Part shown: one piece after another, positions 28,129 to 34,218 of the stretch
How positions within the stretch are numbered: the stretch's first letter is position 1
Layout of the letters: each line of letters starts with the position of its first letter
Source of the DNA: Thermoleophilaceae bacterium
Lineage (GTDB): Bacteria; Actinomycetota; Thermoleophilia; Solirubrobacterales; Thermoleophilaceae
Length of the DNA: 34,218 nucleotides
Direction: 5' to 3'
Assembly (NCBI GenBank): GCA_025937135.1
Contig: JAICRZ010000010.1
Location: 1-34,218, forward strand
The notes under the pieces: generated by a model
Databases searched by the model: none
Told to the model about the DNA's origin: nothing
Seen by the model: only the letters and a program-made list of their open reading frames with translations
Program-made: the position numbers and the translations under genes

Positions 28129-29445
28129 CTAGGCGGCCTTCCGGCCGGCGCGGCCGAAGGAGCGCAGGCAGCTCACGGCGTGCTCGAGGTGCGCCTCACC
28201 GAGGCCGGGGAAGCAGCCCATCCAGAAGCTCTGGCGCATGACCATGTCGGTGGTGTCGAGCGAGCCGGCGACGCGATGGCGGATGCCCTGGTAGGCGGGC
28301 TGGCGCAGCAGGTTGCCGCCGAAGATCTGGCGCGTGCCGATGCCGTTGGCGTCGAGGTGGCGGACCAGGTCGGTGCGGCTGAACGGCGCGTCGGGGCGGA
28401 CCGTTATCGCGAAGCCGAACCACGAGGGCTCGGAGTTGGGCGTGGCCTCCGGCAGGACGAGCACGTCCTCCATGTCCGCGAGCGCCTCGCGCAGGTACTC
28501 GAAGTTGCCCCGGCGCGTGGCCACGAAGTCGTCGAGCCGCTCGAGCTGGGCGGCGCCGATGGCCGCCTGCATGTCGGTCGCCTTGAGGTTGTAGCCCACG
28601 TGCGAGTAGACGTACTTGTGGTCGTAGCCGTGCGGCAGCTGCGCGAACTGCTGGTTGAAGCGCTTGCCGCAGGTGTTGTCACAGCCGGAGTCGCACCAGC
28701 AGTCGCGGCCCCAGTCGCGGAACGACTCGACGATCAGCTTGAGGATGCCGCGGTTGGTGAGCACGGCGCCGCCCTCACCCGTGGTGATCTGGTGGGCCGG
28801 GTAGAACGACAGCGTTGCCAGGTCGCCGAACGTGCCGACCGGCCTGCCGTCGTACCTCGCGCCGAGCGCGTCGCAGCAGTCCTCCACGAGCATCAGCCCG
28901 TGGCGGCGGCAGAGGTCCACGATCGCACCCAGGTCGAACGGGTTGCCGAGCGTGTGCGCGAGCACGACCGCGCGCGTCCGGTCCGATACGGCCGCCTCGA
29001 GCTGCTCGACGTCGATGTCGTAGGTGGGCAGCGTCACGTCGACGAACACCGGCACGAGCCCGTTCTGGATGATCGGGTTGACGGTGGTCGGGAAGCCGGC
29101 GGCCACGGTGATGACCTCGTCACCCGGCACGAGGCGCTTCTCGCCCAGGCGTGGCGAGGTGAGCGCCGAGACCGCCGCCAGGTTGGCCGACGACCCCGAG
29201 TTCACCATCAGCGCGTGGCGCAGGCCGGCGCGGCGGGCGAGGGCGCGCTCGAAGCGCTTGTGCTCGGGGCCGGCGGTGAGCCAGAAGTCCAGGCTCGAGC
29301 GCACCAGCTCGACGACCTCCTCGGCGCCGAAGACCTTTCCGGAGACCGGGACGACGGGATTCGCGGGGTCGAACTCGCGCGGCGCGTGGCGCTCGGCGGC
29401 ATACTCGCCGACCAGCTCGAGGATGTGTTCCAGGGAAGGGGCCAT
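28129..29445 (-). CDS. rfbH: CDP-4-dehydro-6-deoxyglucose 3-dehydrase (E1), PMP- and [2Fe-2S]-dependent
   Basis: A 438-residue DegT/DnrJ-fold enzyme that removes the C3 hydroxyl of CDP-4-keto-6-deoxyglucose on the way to 3,6-dideoxyhexoses. Two special features of E1 are present. The PLP lysine is replaced by histidine (H218, in [14 protein letters not shown]). The cysteines C191-x57-C249-x-C251-x7-C259 match the E1 [2Fe-2S] pattern exactly ([17 protein letters not shown]). [16 protein letters not shown] and VEDCCDALG are other family blocks. ATG at 29445 gives the usual length; a GTG-type start at 29475 would add ten residues. The reductase partner (E3, DdhD/RfbI) is not in the window. It is divergent from rfbF. 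Confidence 0.95.
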   Translation of the reverse strand: MAPSLEHILELVGEYAAERHAPREFDPANPVVPVSGKVFGAEEVVELVRSSLDFWLTAGPEHKRFERALARRAGLRHALMVNSGSSANLAAVSALTSPRLGEKRLVPGDEVITVAAGFPTTVNPIIQNGLVPVFVDVTLPTYDIDVEQLEAAVSDRTRAVVLAHTLGNPFDLGAIVDLCRRHGLMLVEDCCDALGARYDGRPVGTFGDLATLSFYPAHQITTGEGGAVLTNRGILKLIVESFRDWGRDCWCDSGCDNTCGKRFNQQFAQLPHGYDHKYVYSHVGYNLKATDMQAAIGAAQLERLDDFVATRRGNFEYLREALADMEDVLVLPEATPNSEPSWFGFAITVRPDAPFSRTDLVRHLDANGIGTRQIFGGNLLRQPAYQGIRHRVAGSLDTTDMVMRQSFWMGCFPGLGEAHLEHAVSCLRSFGRAGRKAA

Positions 29446-29532
29446 CGAAGATGAGGGGCGGATCACCTCTCTCATCGTCCGTCGCCTTCGCGCCCTTTAG
29501 GAAATCCGTCCAGGGACCGATTACGAGGGCTG
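29446..29532. promoter_or_regulatory. Divergent control region of the sugar locus with an inverted repeat
   Basis: This 87-base gap separates rfbH (minus) and rfbF (plus). GATGAG at 29450-29455 and CTCATC at 29471-29476 form an inverted repeat, extendable with mismatches through GGG/CCT, just upstream of rfbH. It could be an operator or a leader hairpin. No TANNNT -10 at leaderless spacing exists for either gene, in contrast to other loci here. Confidence 0.4.
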
Positions 29533-30417
29533 ATGGTGCCCTCGTCCCGTCCCCGGATTCCCGTCGTGCTGCTCTGCGGCGGCCTCGGCACCCGCATGCG
29601 CGAGGAGACGGAGTACCGGCCGAAGCCGATGGTGGAGGTCGGCGGCAAGCCCCTCCTCTGGCACATCATGAAGATCTACGGCGCCCACGGGCTGACCGAC
29701 TTCATCTGCTGCCTCGGCTACCGCGGCCAGATGATCAAGCAGTACTTCCTGGACTACCACGCGCTCTCCTCGGACGTGACCGTGGCCCTGGCCAGCGGCG
29801 ACGTCGAGTACGCACGCCGCGACGTCGAGGACTGGAACGTCTCGCTCGTGGACACCGGCGAGCGGTCGATGACCGGCGCGCGCGTGAAGCGCGTCGAGCC
29901 CTACATCGGCGACTCGGACGTCTTCATGGTCACCTACGGCGACGGCGTCGCGGACCTCGACGTGTCCGCCCTGCTCGACTTCCACCGCTCGCACGACAAG
30001 CTCGCGACCGTCACCGGCGTGCACCCGCCGTCGCGCTTCGGCGAGCTGGCCAACGACGGCTTCGAGGTGACCGACTTCGGCGAGAAGCCGGTGTCGGACT
30101 CGCTGATCAACGGCGGCTTCTTCGTCTTCGACCGCGCGGTGCTCGACCGCCTGTCGGCCGACCCCGGCTGCATCCTCGAGCGCGGCCCGCTCGAGGGCCT
30201 GGCGGGCGACGGAGAGCTCGCGGTCTTCCGGCACGACGGCTACTGGCAGTGCGCCGACACCGTGCGCGAGGTGGAGACGCTGCGCGAGCAATGGGAGCGC
30301 GGCGAGGCGCCGTGGCGCGTCTGGGACGACCGCGTCGCGCAGGCCGAGGACCACCCCGGCCGCCGCGCGAGCGATCAGGTGGAGGCACTGCTCGAGGCGG
30401 CGTCCGGCGCCCGATGA
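29533..30417 (+). CDS. rfbF: glucose-1-phosphate cytidylyltransferase
   Basis: A 294-residue nucleotidyltransferase forming CDP-glucose from CTP and glucose-1-phosphate, the entry to CDP-dideoxysugars. The nucleotide-binding motif is VVLLCGGLGTRMREETEYRPKPMVEVGGK, split across the first 40 residues. DVFMVTYGDGVADLDVSALL carries the metal aspartate, and TGVHPPSRFGELAND, FGEKPVSDSLINGGFFVF and WQCADTVREVETL are typical of RfbF rather than of glucose-1-phosphate thymidylyl- or uridylyltransferases. ATG 29533 has GAGGG only three bases upstream; the in-frame GTG at 29536 is better spaced and possible. It overlaps the ThDP enzyme gene by four bases (ATGA). Together with rfbH it fixes the locus as CDP-sugar. 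Confidence 0.95.
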   Translation: MVPSSRPRIPVVLLCGGLGTRMREETEYRPKPMVEVGGKPLLWHIMKIYGAHGLTDFICCLGYRGQMIKQYFLDYHALSSDVTVALASGDVEYARRDVEDWNVSLVDTGERSMTGARVKRVEPYIGDSDVFMVTYGDGVADLDVSALLDFHRSHDKLATVTGVHPPSRFGELANDGFEVTDFGEKPVSDSLINGGFFVFDRAVLDRLSADPGCILERGPLEGLAGDGELAVFRHDGYWQCADTVREVETLREQWERGEAPWRVWDDRVAQAEDHPGRRASDQVEALLEAASGAR

Positions 30418-32222
30418 AGGTCGCCGACCAGATCGCCGAGTTCCTCGCGCGCAAGGGCATCAAGCACGTCTTCGCGATCGTCGGGGCGGGCAACGCCCAG
30501 ATCTTCGACGCCATCACCCGGCTCGGCAAGACCGAGATCGTCTGCGTCCACCACGAGCAGGCCGCGGCCATGGCGATGCAGACCTACTACCGCACCTGCG
30601 GAACGGTCTCCGCCGCCATCGTCACAACCGGCGGCGGCTCCACCAACGCGTTCACGGGCGTCGTGGGCGCCTGGGCCGACTCGATCCCGGGCCTCGTGAT
30701 CTCGGGCAACGAGAACTCCCGCTTCACGACCCGCGAGAACCCGCTGCGCATGTGGGGCGTCCAGGGGTACGACAGCTCCGCGGCCGTCGAGGGCGTCACC
30801 AAGCGCGCCGTGCGCGTGAGTGACGCGACCGAGGTCGTGGCCGAGCTCGAGCGCTGCTACGCGCTGTGCACGGACGGCCGCCCCGGGCCCTGCTGGGTCG
30901 ACGTGCCGATGAACCTCCAGTCCGCCGCCGCCCCGGCTGCGCTGCCGGCCGAAGCCGGCGCGCGCGAGCCGGAGCCCGCCGCCGCCGAATCCGTCGCCGC
31001 GGTGGCCGACCTGCTCCGATCGGCCGAGCGGCCGCTCCTGTGGCTCGGCCACGGCATCCGCCTGGCGGGCGCCGTCGAACTGATCGAGCCGCTGCTCGCC
31101 ACCACCGGCGCACCCGCGCTCGTGAGCTGGGCCGGGGTCGACATGGTCGCCTCGGAGCATCCGCAGGTGATCGGCCGCGCCGGTGTCTACGGCCAGCGCG
31201 CCGCGAACCTCGCACTCCAGACCTGCGACGCGCTCGTGTGCATCGGGACGCGCCTGGCCATCCCGCAGATCGGCTACGACCTCGACGAGCTGGCGCGCGG
31301 CGCCCGCATGGCCGTCGTGGACGTCGATCCCGCCGAGGCGCACAAGCTCGAGCCGCGCGTCGAGCTGCCGGTCGTCGCCGACGCCGGCGAGTTCATCCGC
31401 GCGCTCGTCGCCGAGCTCGGCGAGCGGCCCGCGCCGTCCTTCGACGCCTGGACGCGGCGCTGCCGCGAGCTGCGCGTGCGCTACCCGTGGATCGGGCCGG
31501 AGCACGCCGACGCCGACGGCTACCCGAACTCCTACCGCCTCCTCGACCGCCTCTCCGACGAGCTCGCGCACGACGAGGTGGTGGTCACCGACATGGGCAC
31601 CGCCCTGCTGAGCGGCCACGCCGTGATGCGCTTCCGCAAGGGCCAGCGGCTGATGACCTCGACCGGCCTCGGCGAGATGGGCTTTGGCCTGCCGGCGGCG
31701 ATCGGCGCCTCGTTCGCGCGCGACCGCGGGCGTGTCCTCTGCCTCAACTGCGACGGCGGCATGATGATGAACCTTCAGGAGTTGCAGACGATCGCCCATC
31801 ATCGCCTGCCGATCCGGATCGTCGTCTTCAACAACGACGGCTATCTGATGATCAAGCACACCCAGAAGGCGCTCTTCGAGGGACGCTACGCAGGAACCCA
31901 CCCGAGCTCGGGGATGTCATGCCCCGACTTCTCCGCCGTCGCGAGCGCGTTCGGGATGCCGAGCTTCCAGATCCGCGACTGGACCGACTACGACGCCGTC
32001 GTGCCCGAGTTCATGACCGCGGACGGCCCCGCGATCTGCGAGGTCTTCACGCATCCCGAGCAGTTCTTCCACCCCAAGCTGTCGGTGGCGACGCAGTCCG
32101 ACGGGAGCCTGCTGTCACCCCCGCTCGAGGACCTCTCCCCCTTCCTCCCGCGCGACGAGCTGGCCGAGGCGATGGAGCACGTCGGCCTCCACGAGAAGTC
32201 ACAGCGGATCGAGGTGAGCTGA
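30414..32222 (+). CDS. ThDP-dependent enzyme, YerE/acetolactate-synthase-like (sugar C-branching candidate)
   Basis: A 602-residue three-domain ThDP enzyme. The Pyr domain has the catalytic glutamate in VCVHHEQAAAMAM (E48). The middle domain includes PLLWLGHGIRLAG and VCIGTRLAIPQIGYDL. The PP domain has LCLNCDGGMMMNLQELQ and FNNDGYLMIKHTQ, the metal/ThDP motif, with GLGEMGFGLPAAIGA before it. By context it should resemble YerE, which decarboxylates pyruvate and adds the acetyl unit to C4 of a CDP-4-keto-3,6-dideoxyhexose to make yersiniose. The 2-oxo acid actually used is unknown. ATG 30414 overlaps rfbF (ATGA), and the stop is one base from the next start. Acetolactate synthase itself is unlikely because no regulatory subunit or ilv gene is near. 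Confidence 0.87.
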   Translation: MKVADQIAEFLARKGIKHVFAIVGAGNAQIFDAITRLGKTEIVCVHHEQAAAMAMQTYYRTCGTVSAAIVTTGGGSTNAFTGVVGAWADSIPGLVISGNENSRFTTRENPLRMWGVQGYDSSAAVEGVTKRAVRVSDATEVVAELERCYALCTDGRPGPCWVDVPMNLQSAAAPAALPAEAGAREPEPAAAESVAAVADLLRSAERPLLWLGHGIRLAGAVELIEPLLATTGAPALVSWAGVDMVASEHPQVIGRAGVYGQRAANLALQTCDALVCIGTRLAIPQIGYDLDELARGARMAVVDVDPAEAHKLEPRVELPVVADAGEFIRALVAELGERPAPSFDAWTRRCRELRVRYPWIGPEHADADGYPNSYRLLDRLSDELAHDEVVVTDMGTALLSGHAVMRFRKGQRLMTSTGLGEMGFGLPAAIGASFARDRGRVLCLNCDGGMMMNLQELQTIAHHRLPIRIVVFNNDGYLMIKHTQKALFEGRYAGTHPSSGMSCPDFSAVASAFGMPSFQIRDWTDYDAVVPEFMTADGPAICEVFTHPEQFFHPKLSVATQSDGSLLSPPLEDLSPFLPRDELAEAMEHVGLHEKSQRIEVS

Positions 32223-32223
32223 C

Positions 32224-33099
32224 GTGCTGCGCATCGCGATCCTCGGCACCGGCAACATCGGCACCGACCTGCTCGTCAAGGCGCATCGCTCGGAGCTGCT
32301 CGAATGCGCGCTCTTCGTGGGCCGCAACCTCCACTCGGCCGGCATGACGAAGGCGCTCGCGCTCGGCGTCCCGGTGTCCGACCGCTCGGTGCAGGCGCTG
32401 GTGGACGACCCCGCCGCCTACGACCTCGTCTTCGACGCCACGAGCGCGCGCGACGCCAAGCGCCACTGGGAGATCCTGGAGCCGCTCGGCAAGACCGTGA
32501 TCGACATGACGCCCGCGAACGTGGGCGAGATGTGCGTGCCGGCGGTGAACCTCGCCGACTGCGTCGCGCACCGCAACCTCAACATGGTCACCTGCGGCGG
32601 CCAGGCCTCCTCGCCGCTCGCGCACGTGATCGGCCAGACGCAGCGCGACGTCGAGTACGTCGAGGTGGTGTCGAGCATCGCCTCGCGCAGCGCGGGCCCC
32701 GCCACGCGCGCGAACCTCGACGAGTACATCGAGACCACGCAGACCGCGATCCAGCGCTTCGCCGGCGCCGCCGAGGCCAAGGCGATCCTGACCCTCAACC
32801 CCGCGGACCCGTGCGTGAACATGCAGACGACCGTCTTCGCGCAGGTGGCCGACCCGGACATGGACGCGCTGACGGCCGCCGCCGAGGAGATGGTGGCCCG
32901 CATCCAGCGCTACGTGCCGGGCTACGGCCTCGTCGTGCCGCCGCTGTACGAGGACGGCCGCGTCGTGATCATGGTGCGCGTGCGCGGCCTGGGCGACTAT
33001 CTGCCGAGCTACGCCGGCAACCTCGACATCATCAACTGCGCCGCGATCGCCGCGGCCGAGGAGCTTGCCGCCGAGCGCTCGGTGCGCCAGGTGGCCTGA
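32224..33099 (+). CDS. mhpF: acetaldehyde dehydrogenase (acetylating), MhpF/DmpF family
   Basis: A 291-residue enzyme that interconverts acetaldehyde plus CoA and acetyl-CoA with NAD. It starts LRIAILGTGNIGTDLLVKAHRS, the NAD-binding loop. The catalytic cysteine C124 is in MVTCGGQASSPLAHVI, exactly as in DmpF. IASRSAGPATRANLDEYIETT, AILTLNPADP and GLGDYLPSYAGNLDIINCAA are strongly conserved family blocks. Length is slightly short of the usual 300-312. GTG 32224 follows the ThDP gene stop by one base (TGA-C-GTG), and mhpE follows four bases after its stop. In its classical setting it works in a channelling complex with the aldolase. Here that pair sits inside a deoxysugar operon. Confidence 0.93.
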   Translation: MLRIAILGTGNIGTDLLVKAHRSELLECALFVGRNLHSAGMTKALALGVPVSDRSVQALVDDPAAYDLVFDATSARDAKRHWEILEPLGKTVIDMTPANVGEMCVPAVNLADCVAHRNLNMVTCGGQASSPLAHVIGQTQRDVEYVEVVSSIASRSAGPATRANLDEYIETTQTAIQRFAGAAEAKAILTLNPADPCVNMQTTVFAQVADPDMDALTAAAEEMVARIQRYVPGYGLVVPPLYEDGRVVIMVRVRGLGDYLPSYAGNLDIINCAAIAAAEELAAERSVRQVA

Positions 33100-33103
33100 G
33101 CCG

Positions 33104-34111
33104 ATGCCCTCCGTCCTCGTCTCCGACCCCACGCTGCGCGACGGCAACCACGCCGTCAAGCACCAGCTCGGCACCGAGCAGATGGCTCGCTACGCGGCGG
33201 CCGCCGACGCCGCCCGCATCCCCGTTGTCGAGGTCGGCCACGGCAACGGGCTCGGCGCCTCGTCCCTCCAGGTCGGTCGCGCCGCGATCCCCGACCGCCA
33301 GATGCTCGAGGTCGCGCGCGAGAACCTGCGCAACTCGAAGCTCGGCGTGCACGTGATCCCCGGCTTCGCGACGATCAGGCGCGAGCTCGAGCCGGCCGTG
33401 GAGATCGGCGTCGACGTCTTCCGGATCGCATCGCACTGCACCGAGGCCGATCTCACGCAGGGCCACATCACCTACGCGCGCGAACAGAGCCGTGAGGTCT
33501 ATGGCGTGCTGATGATGAGCCACATGGCCGCGCCGGAGACCCTGCGCGACGAGGCGCTGAAGATGCAGTCCTACGGCGCCGAGGGCGTGGTCCTGATGGA
33601 CTCGGCCGGCGCGTTCCTGCCGCCCGACGTGACCACGCGCATCGGCCTGCTGGCCGACGCGCTCGACATCCCCGTCGGCTTCCACGCGCACAACAACCTC
33701 GGCTCCGCGATCGCCAACTCGGTGGCCGCCGTCCAGGCCGGCGCCACGATCGTGGACGGCACCGCGCGCGGGTTCGGCGCGGGCGCCGGCAATGCTCAGC
33801 TCGAGGTGCTCGTCGCTGTGCTCGAGAAGCTCGGCTACGAGACCGGGATCGACCTCTACCGGGTCCTCGACGCGGCGGACGTGGCCGAGCGCGAGCTGAT
33901 GCCGAAGGTGCCGACTATCGACTCGGTGAGCGTCGTGAGCGGCCTCGCGGGCGTGTTCTCGGGCTACGCCGGTCCCGTCAAGCGCGTGGCGTCGGAGTTC
34001 GGCGTCGACCCGCGCGACGTCTTCTTCGAGCTGGGGCGCCGCGGCGTGGTGGCCGGCCAGGAGGATCTGATCCTCGAGGTCGCGTCGGAGCTGGCCGGGG
34101 AGTCCTCGTGA
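33104..34111 (+). CDS. mhpE: 4-hydroxy-2-oxovalerate aldolase, MhpE/DmpG family
   Basis: A 335-residue metal-dependent class II aldolase that reversibly cleaves 4-hydroxy-2-oxopentanoate to pyruvate and acetaldehyde. DPTLRDGNHAVKHQ holds R12, D13 and H16, equivalent to the catalytic arginine, metal aspartate and histidine of DmpG. VEVGHGNGLGASSLQVG, RIASHCTEADLTQGHI and MMSHMAAPETL follow. The metal-binding pair is H194-A-H196 (VGFHAHNNLG), and the C-terminal communication domain (VFSGYAGPVKRVASEFGVDPRD, GRRGVVAGQEDL) is present, so it should still dock with MhpF. DmpG has DG-rich HGDGL and DSGGA where this has HGNGL and DSAGA, small changes near the active site. ATG 33104; the stop overlaps the next gene (GTGA). 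Confidence 0.93.
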   Translation: MPSVLVSDPTLRDGNHAVKHQLGTEQMARYAAAADAARIPVVEVGHGNGLGASSLQVGRAAIPDRQMLEVARENLRNSKLGVHVIPGFATIRRELEPAVEIGVDVFRIASHCTEADLTQGHITYAREQSREVYGVLMMSHMAAPETLRDEALKMQSYGAEGVVLMDSAGAFLPPDVTTRIGLLADALDIPVGFHAHNNLGSAIANSVAAVQAGATIVDGTARGFGAGAGNAQLEVLVAVLEKLGYETGIDLYRVLDAADVAERELMPKVPTIDSVSVVSGLAGVFSGYAGPVKRVASEFGVDPRDVFFELGRRGVVAGQEDLILEVASELAGESS

Positions 34112-34218
34112 CGCTCGAGCAGGAGCTCGCGGCGGCGATCGGCCCCTCGACGGTCGAGGCGCTCGCCCCATTGCGCGATGAGCGCGTGACGATCACCGGC
34201 GGCACCGGCTTCGTGGGC
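34108..34218 (+). CDS. NAD-dependent epimerase/dehydratase family protein, N-terminal fragment
   Basis: Only 37 residues are inside the window. After about 27 residues of helical leader (LEQELAAAIGPSTVEALAPL) comes DERVTITGGTGFVG, the start of an extended-SDR Rossmann fold. The TGGTGFVG loop is commoner in epimerases and reductases than in CDP-glucose 4,6-dehydratase (RfbG), which usually reads TGHTGFKG, so this is more likely a later tailoring step such as reduction or epimerisation of the branched sugar. GTG 34108 overlaps the mhpE stop (GTGA), placing it in the same operon. The identity is open because the rest is missing. Confidence 0.75.
   Translation, partial: MTLEQELAAAIGPSTVEALAPLRDERVTITGGTGFVG

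Noticed and set aside
29451-30413. Long extension in front of the ThDP enzyme
   Set aside because: It is an out-of-frame reading of rfbF; ATG 30414 begins the ThDP fold and overlaps the rfbF stop by four bases.
30414-32222. Acetolactate synthase large subunit (ilvB)
   Set aside because: The fold is right, but there is no ilvN or ilvC, and the operon is for CDP-sugar synthesis; a YerE-like role fits better.
32224-34111. Aromatic meta-cleavage pathway
   Set aside because: Only the last two enzymes are present; the hydratase, hydrolase, semialdehyde dehydrogenase and dioxygenases are absent, and the flanking genes are for sugar nucleotides.

Overview
The window is dense, strongly G+C-rich bacterial DNA. 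It has short intergenic gaps, many 4-base start/stop overlaps and frequent GTG/TTG starts. A complete coenzyme F420 biosynthesis set with an NADPH:F420 reductase, a fused FbiC, a single-domain CofE and several TANNNT-N7-start (leaderless) promoters points to an actinobacterium. A deep lineage such as Thermoleophilia (Solirubrobacterales/Gaiellales) is my best guess. This rests on gene content and style only; no rRNA or tRNA gene was seen, and no insertion sequence, prophage or CRISPR array.

Layout. (1) 1-1.3 kb: acyl-CoA metabolism, a 3-hydroxyacyl-CoA dehydrogenase cut by the left edge and a divergent enoyl-CoA hydratase. (2) 1.3-6.3 kb, minus strand: a cysteine-rich COG2345-type regulator, folE, a ferredoxin-reductase-type FAD enzyme, a flavin-reductase-fold protein and two secreted proteins. 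(3) 6.4-8.2 kb: a DUF4383 membrane protein, an SRPBCC protein and HMG-CoA lyase. (4) 8.2-14.9 kb: the F420 locus, npdG-cofD-cofC-cofE on plus, then an enoyl-CoA hydratase remnant and a cupin, facing fbiC and a BKACE-family enzyme on minus. (5) 14.9-21.6 kb: aquaporin, an SDR, a small unknown, a YgfZ-like protein, a secreted HExxH metalloprotease, a small helical protein, an acyltransferase and a lipoprotein. (6) 21.6-26.7 kb: a coiled-coil/nuclease-fold protein, a MarR-MFS efflux pair, crotonyl-CoA carboxylase/reductase and a coupled small protein. (7) 26.7-34.2 kb: a cell-surface sugar locus with a glycosyltransferase and RfbH on minus, diverging from rfbF, a ThDP enzyme, acylating acetaldehyde dehydrogenase, 4-hydroxy-2-oxovalerate aldolase and an epimerase cut by the right edge.

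The most interesting region is (7). RfbF and RfbH indicate a CDP-3,6-dideoxyhexose. The YerE-like ThDP enzyme indicates carbon branching of that sugar. Sandwiched in the same tightly packed operon are the two enzymes that normally end aromatic meta-cleavage pathways, with no other catabolic gene nearby. Run in reverse they would make 4-hydroxy-2-oxopentanoate, a 2-oxo acid that a ThDP ligase could decarboxylate and add to the keto-sugar, giving a longer branched chain than yersiniose. This is a hypothesis.

Other signals are a 33-nt heptamer array present identically in an intergenic hairpin and inside the fbiC coding sequence, recurrent leaderless promoters that settle several start codons, and two genes whose only sensible start appears to be CTG.
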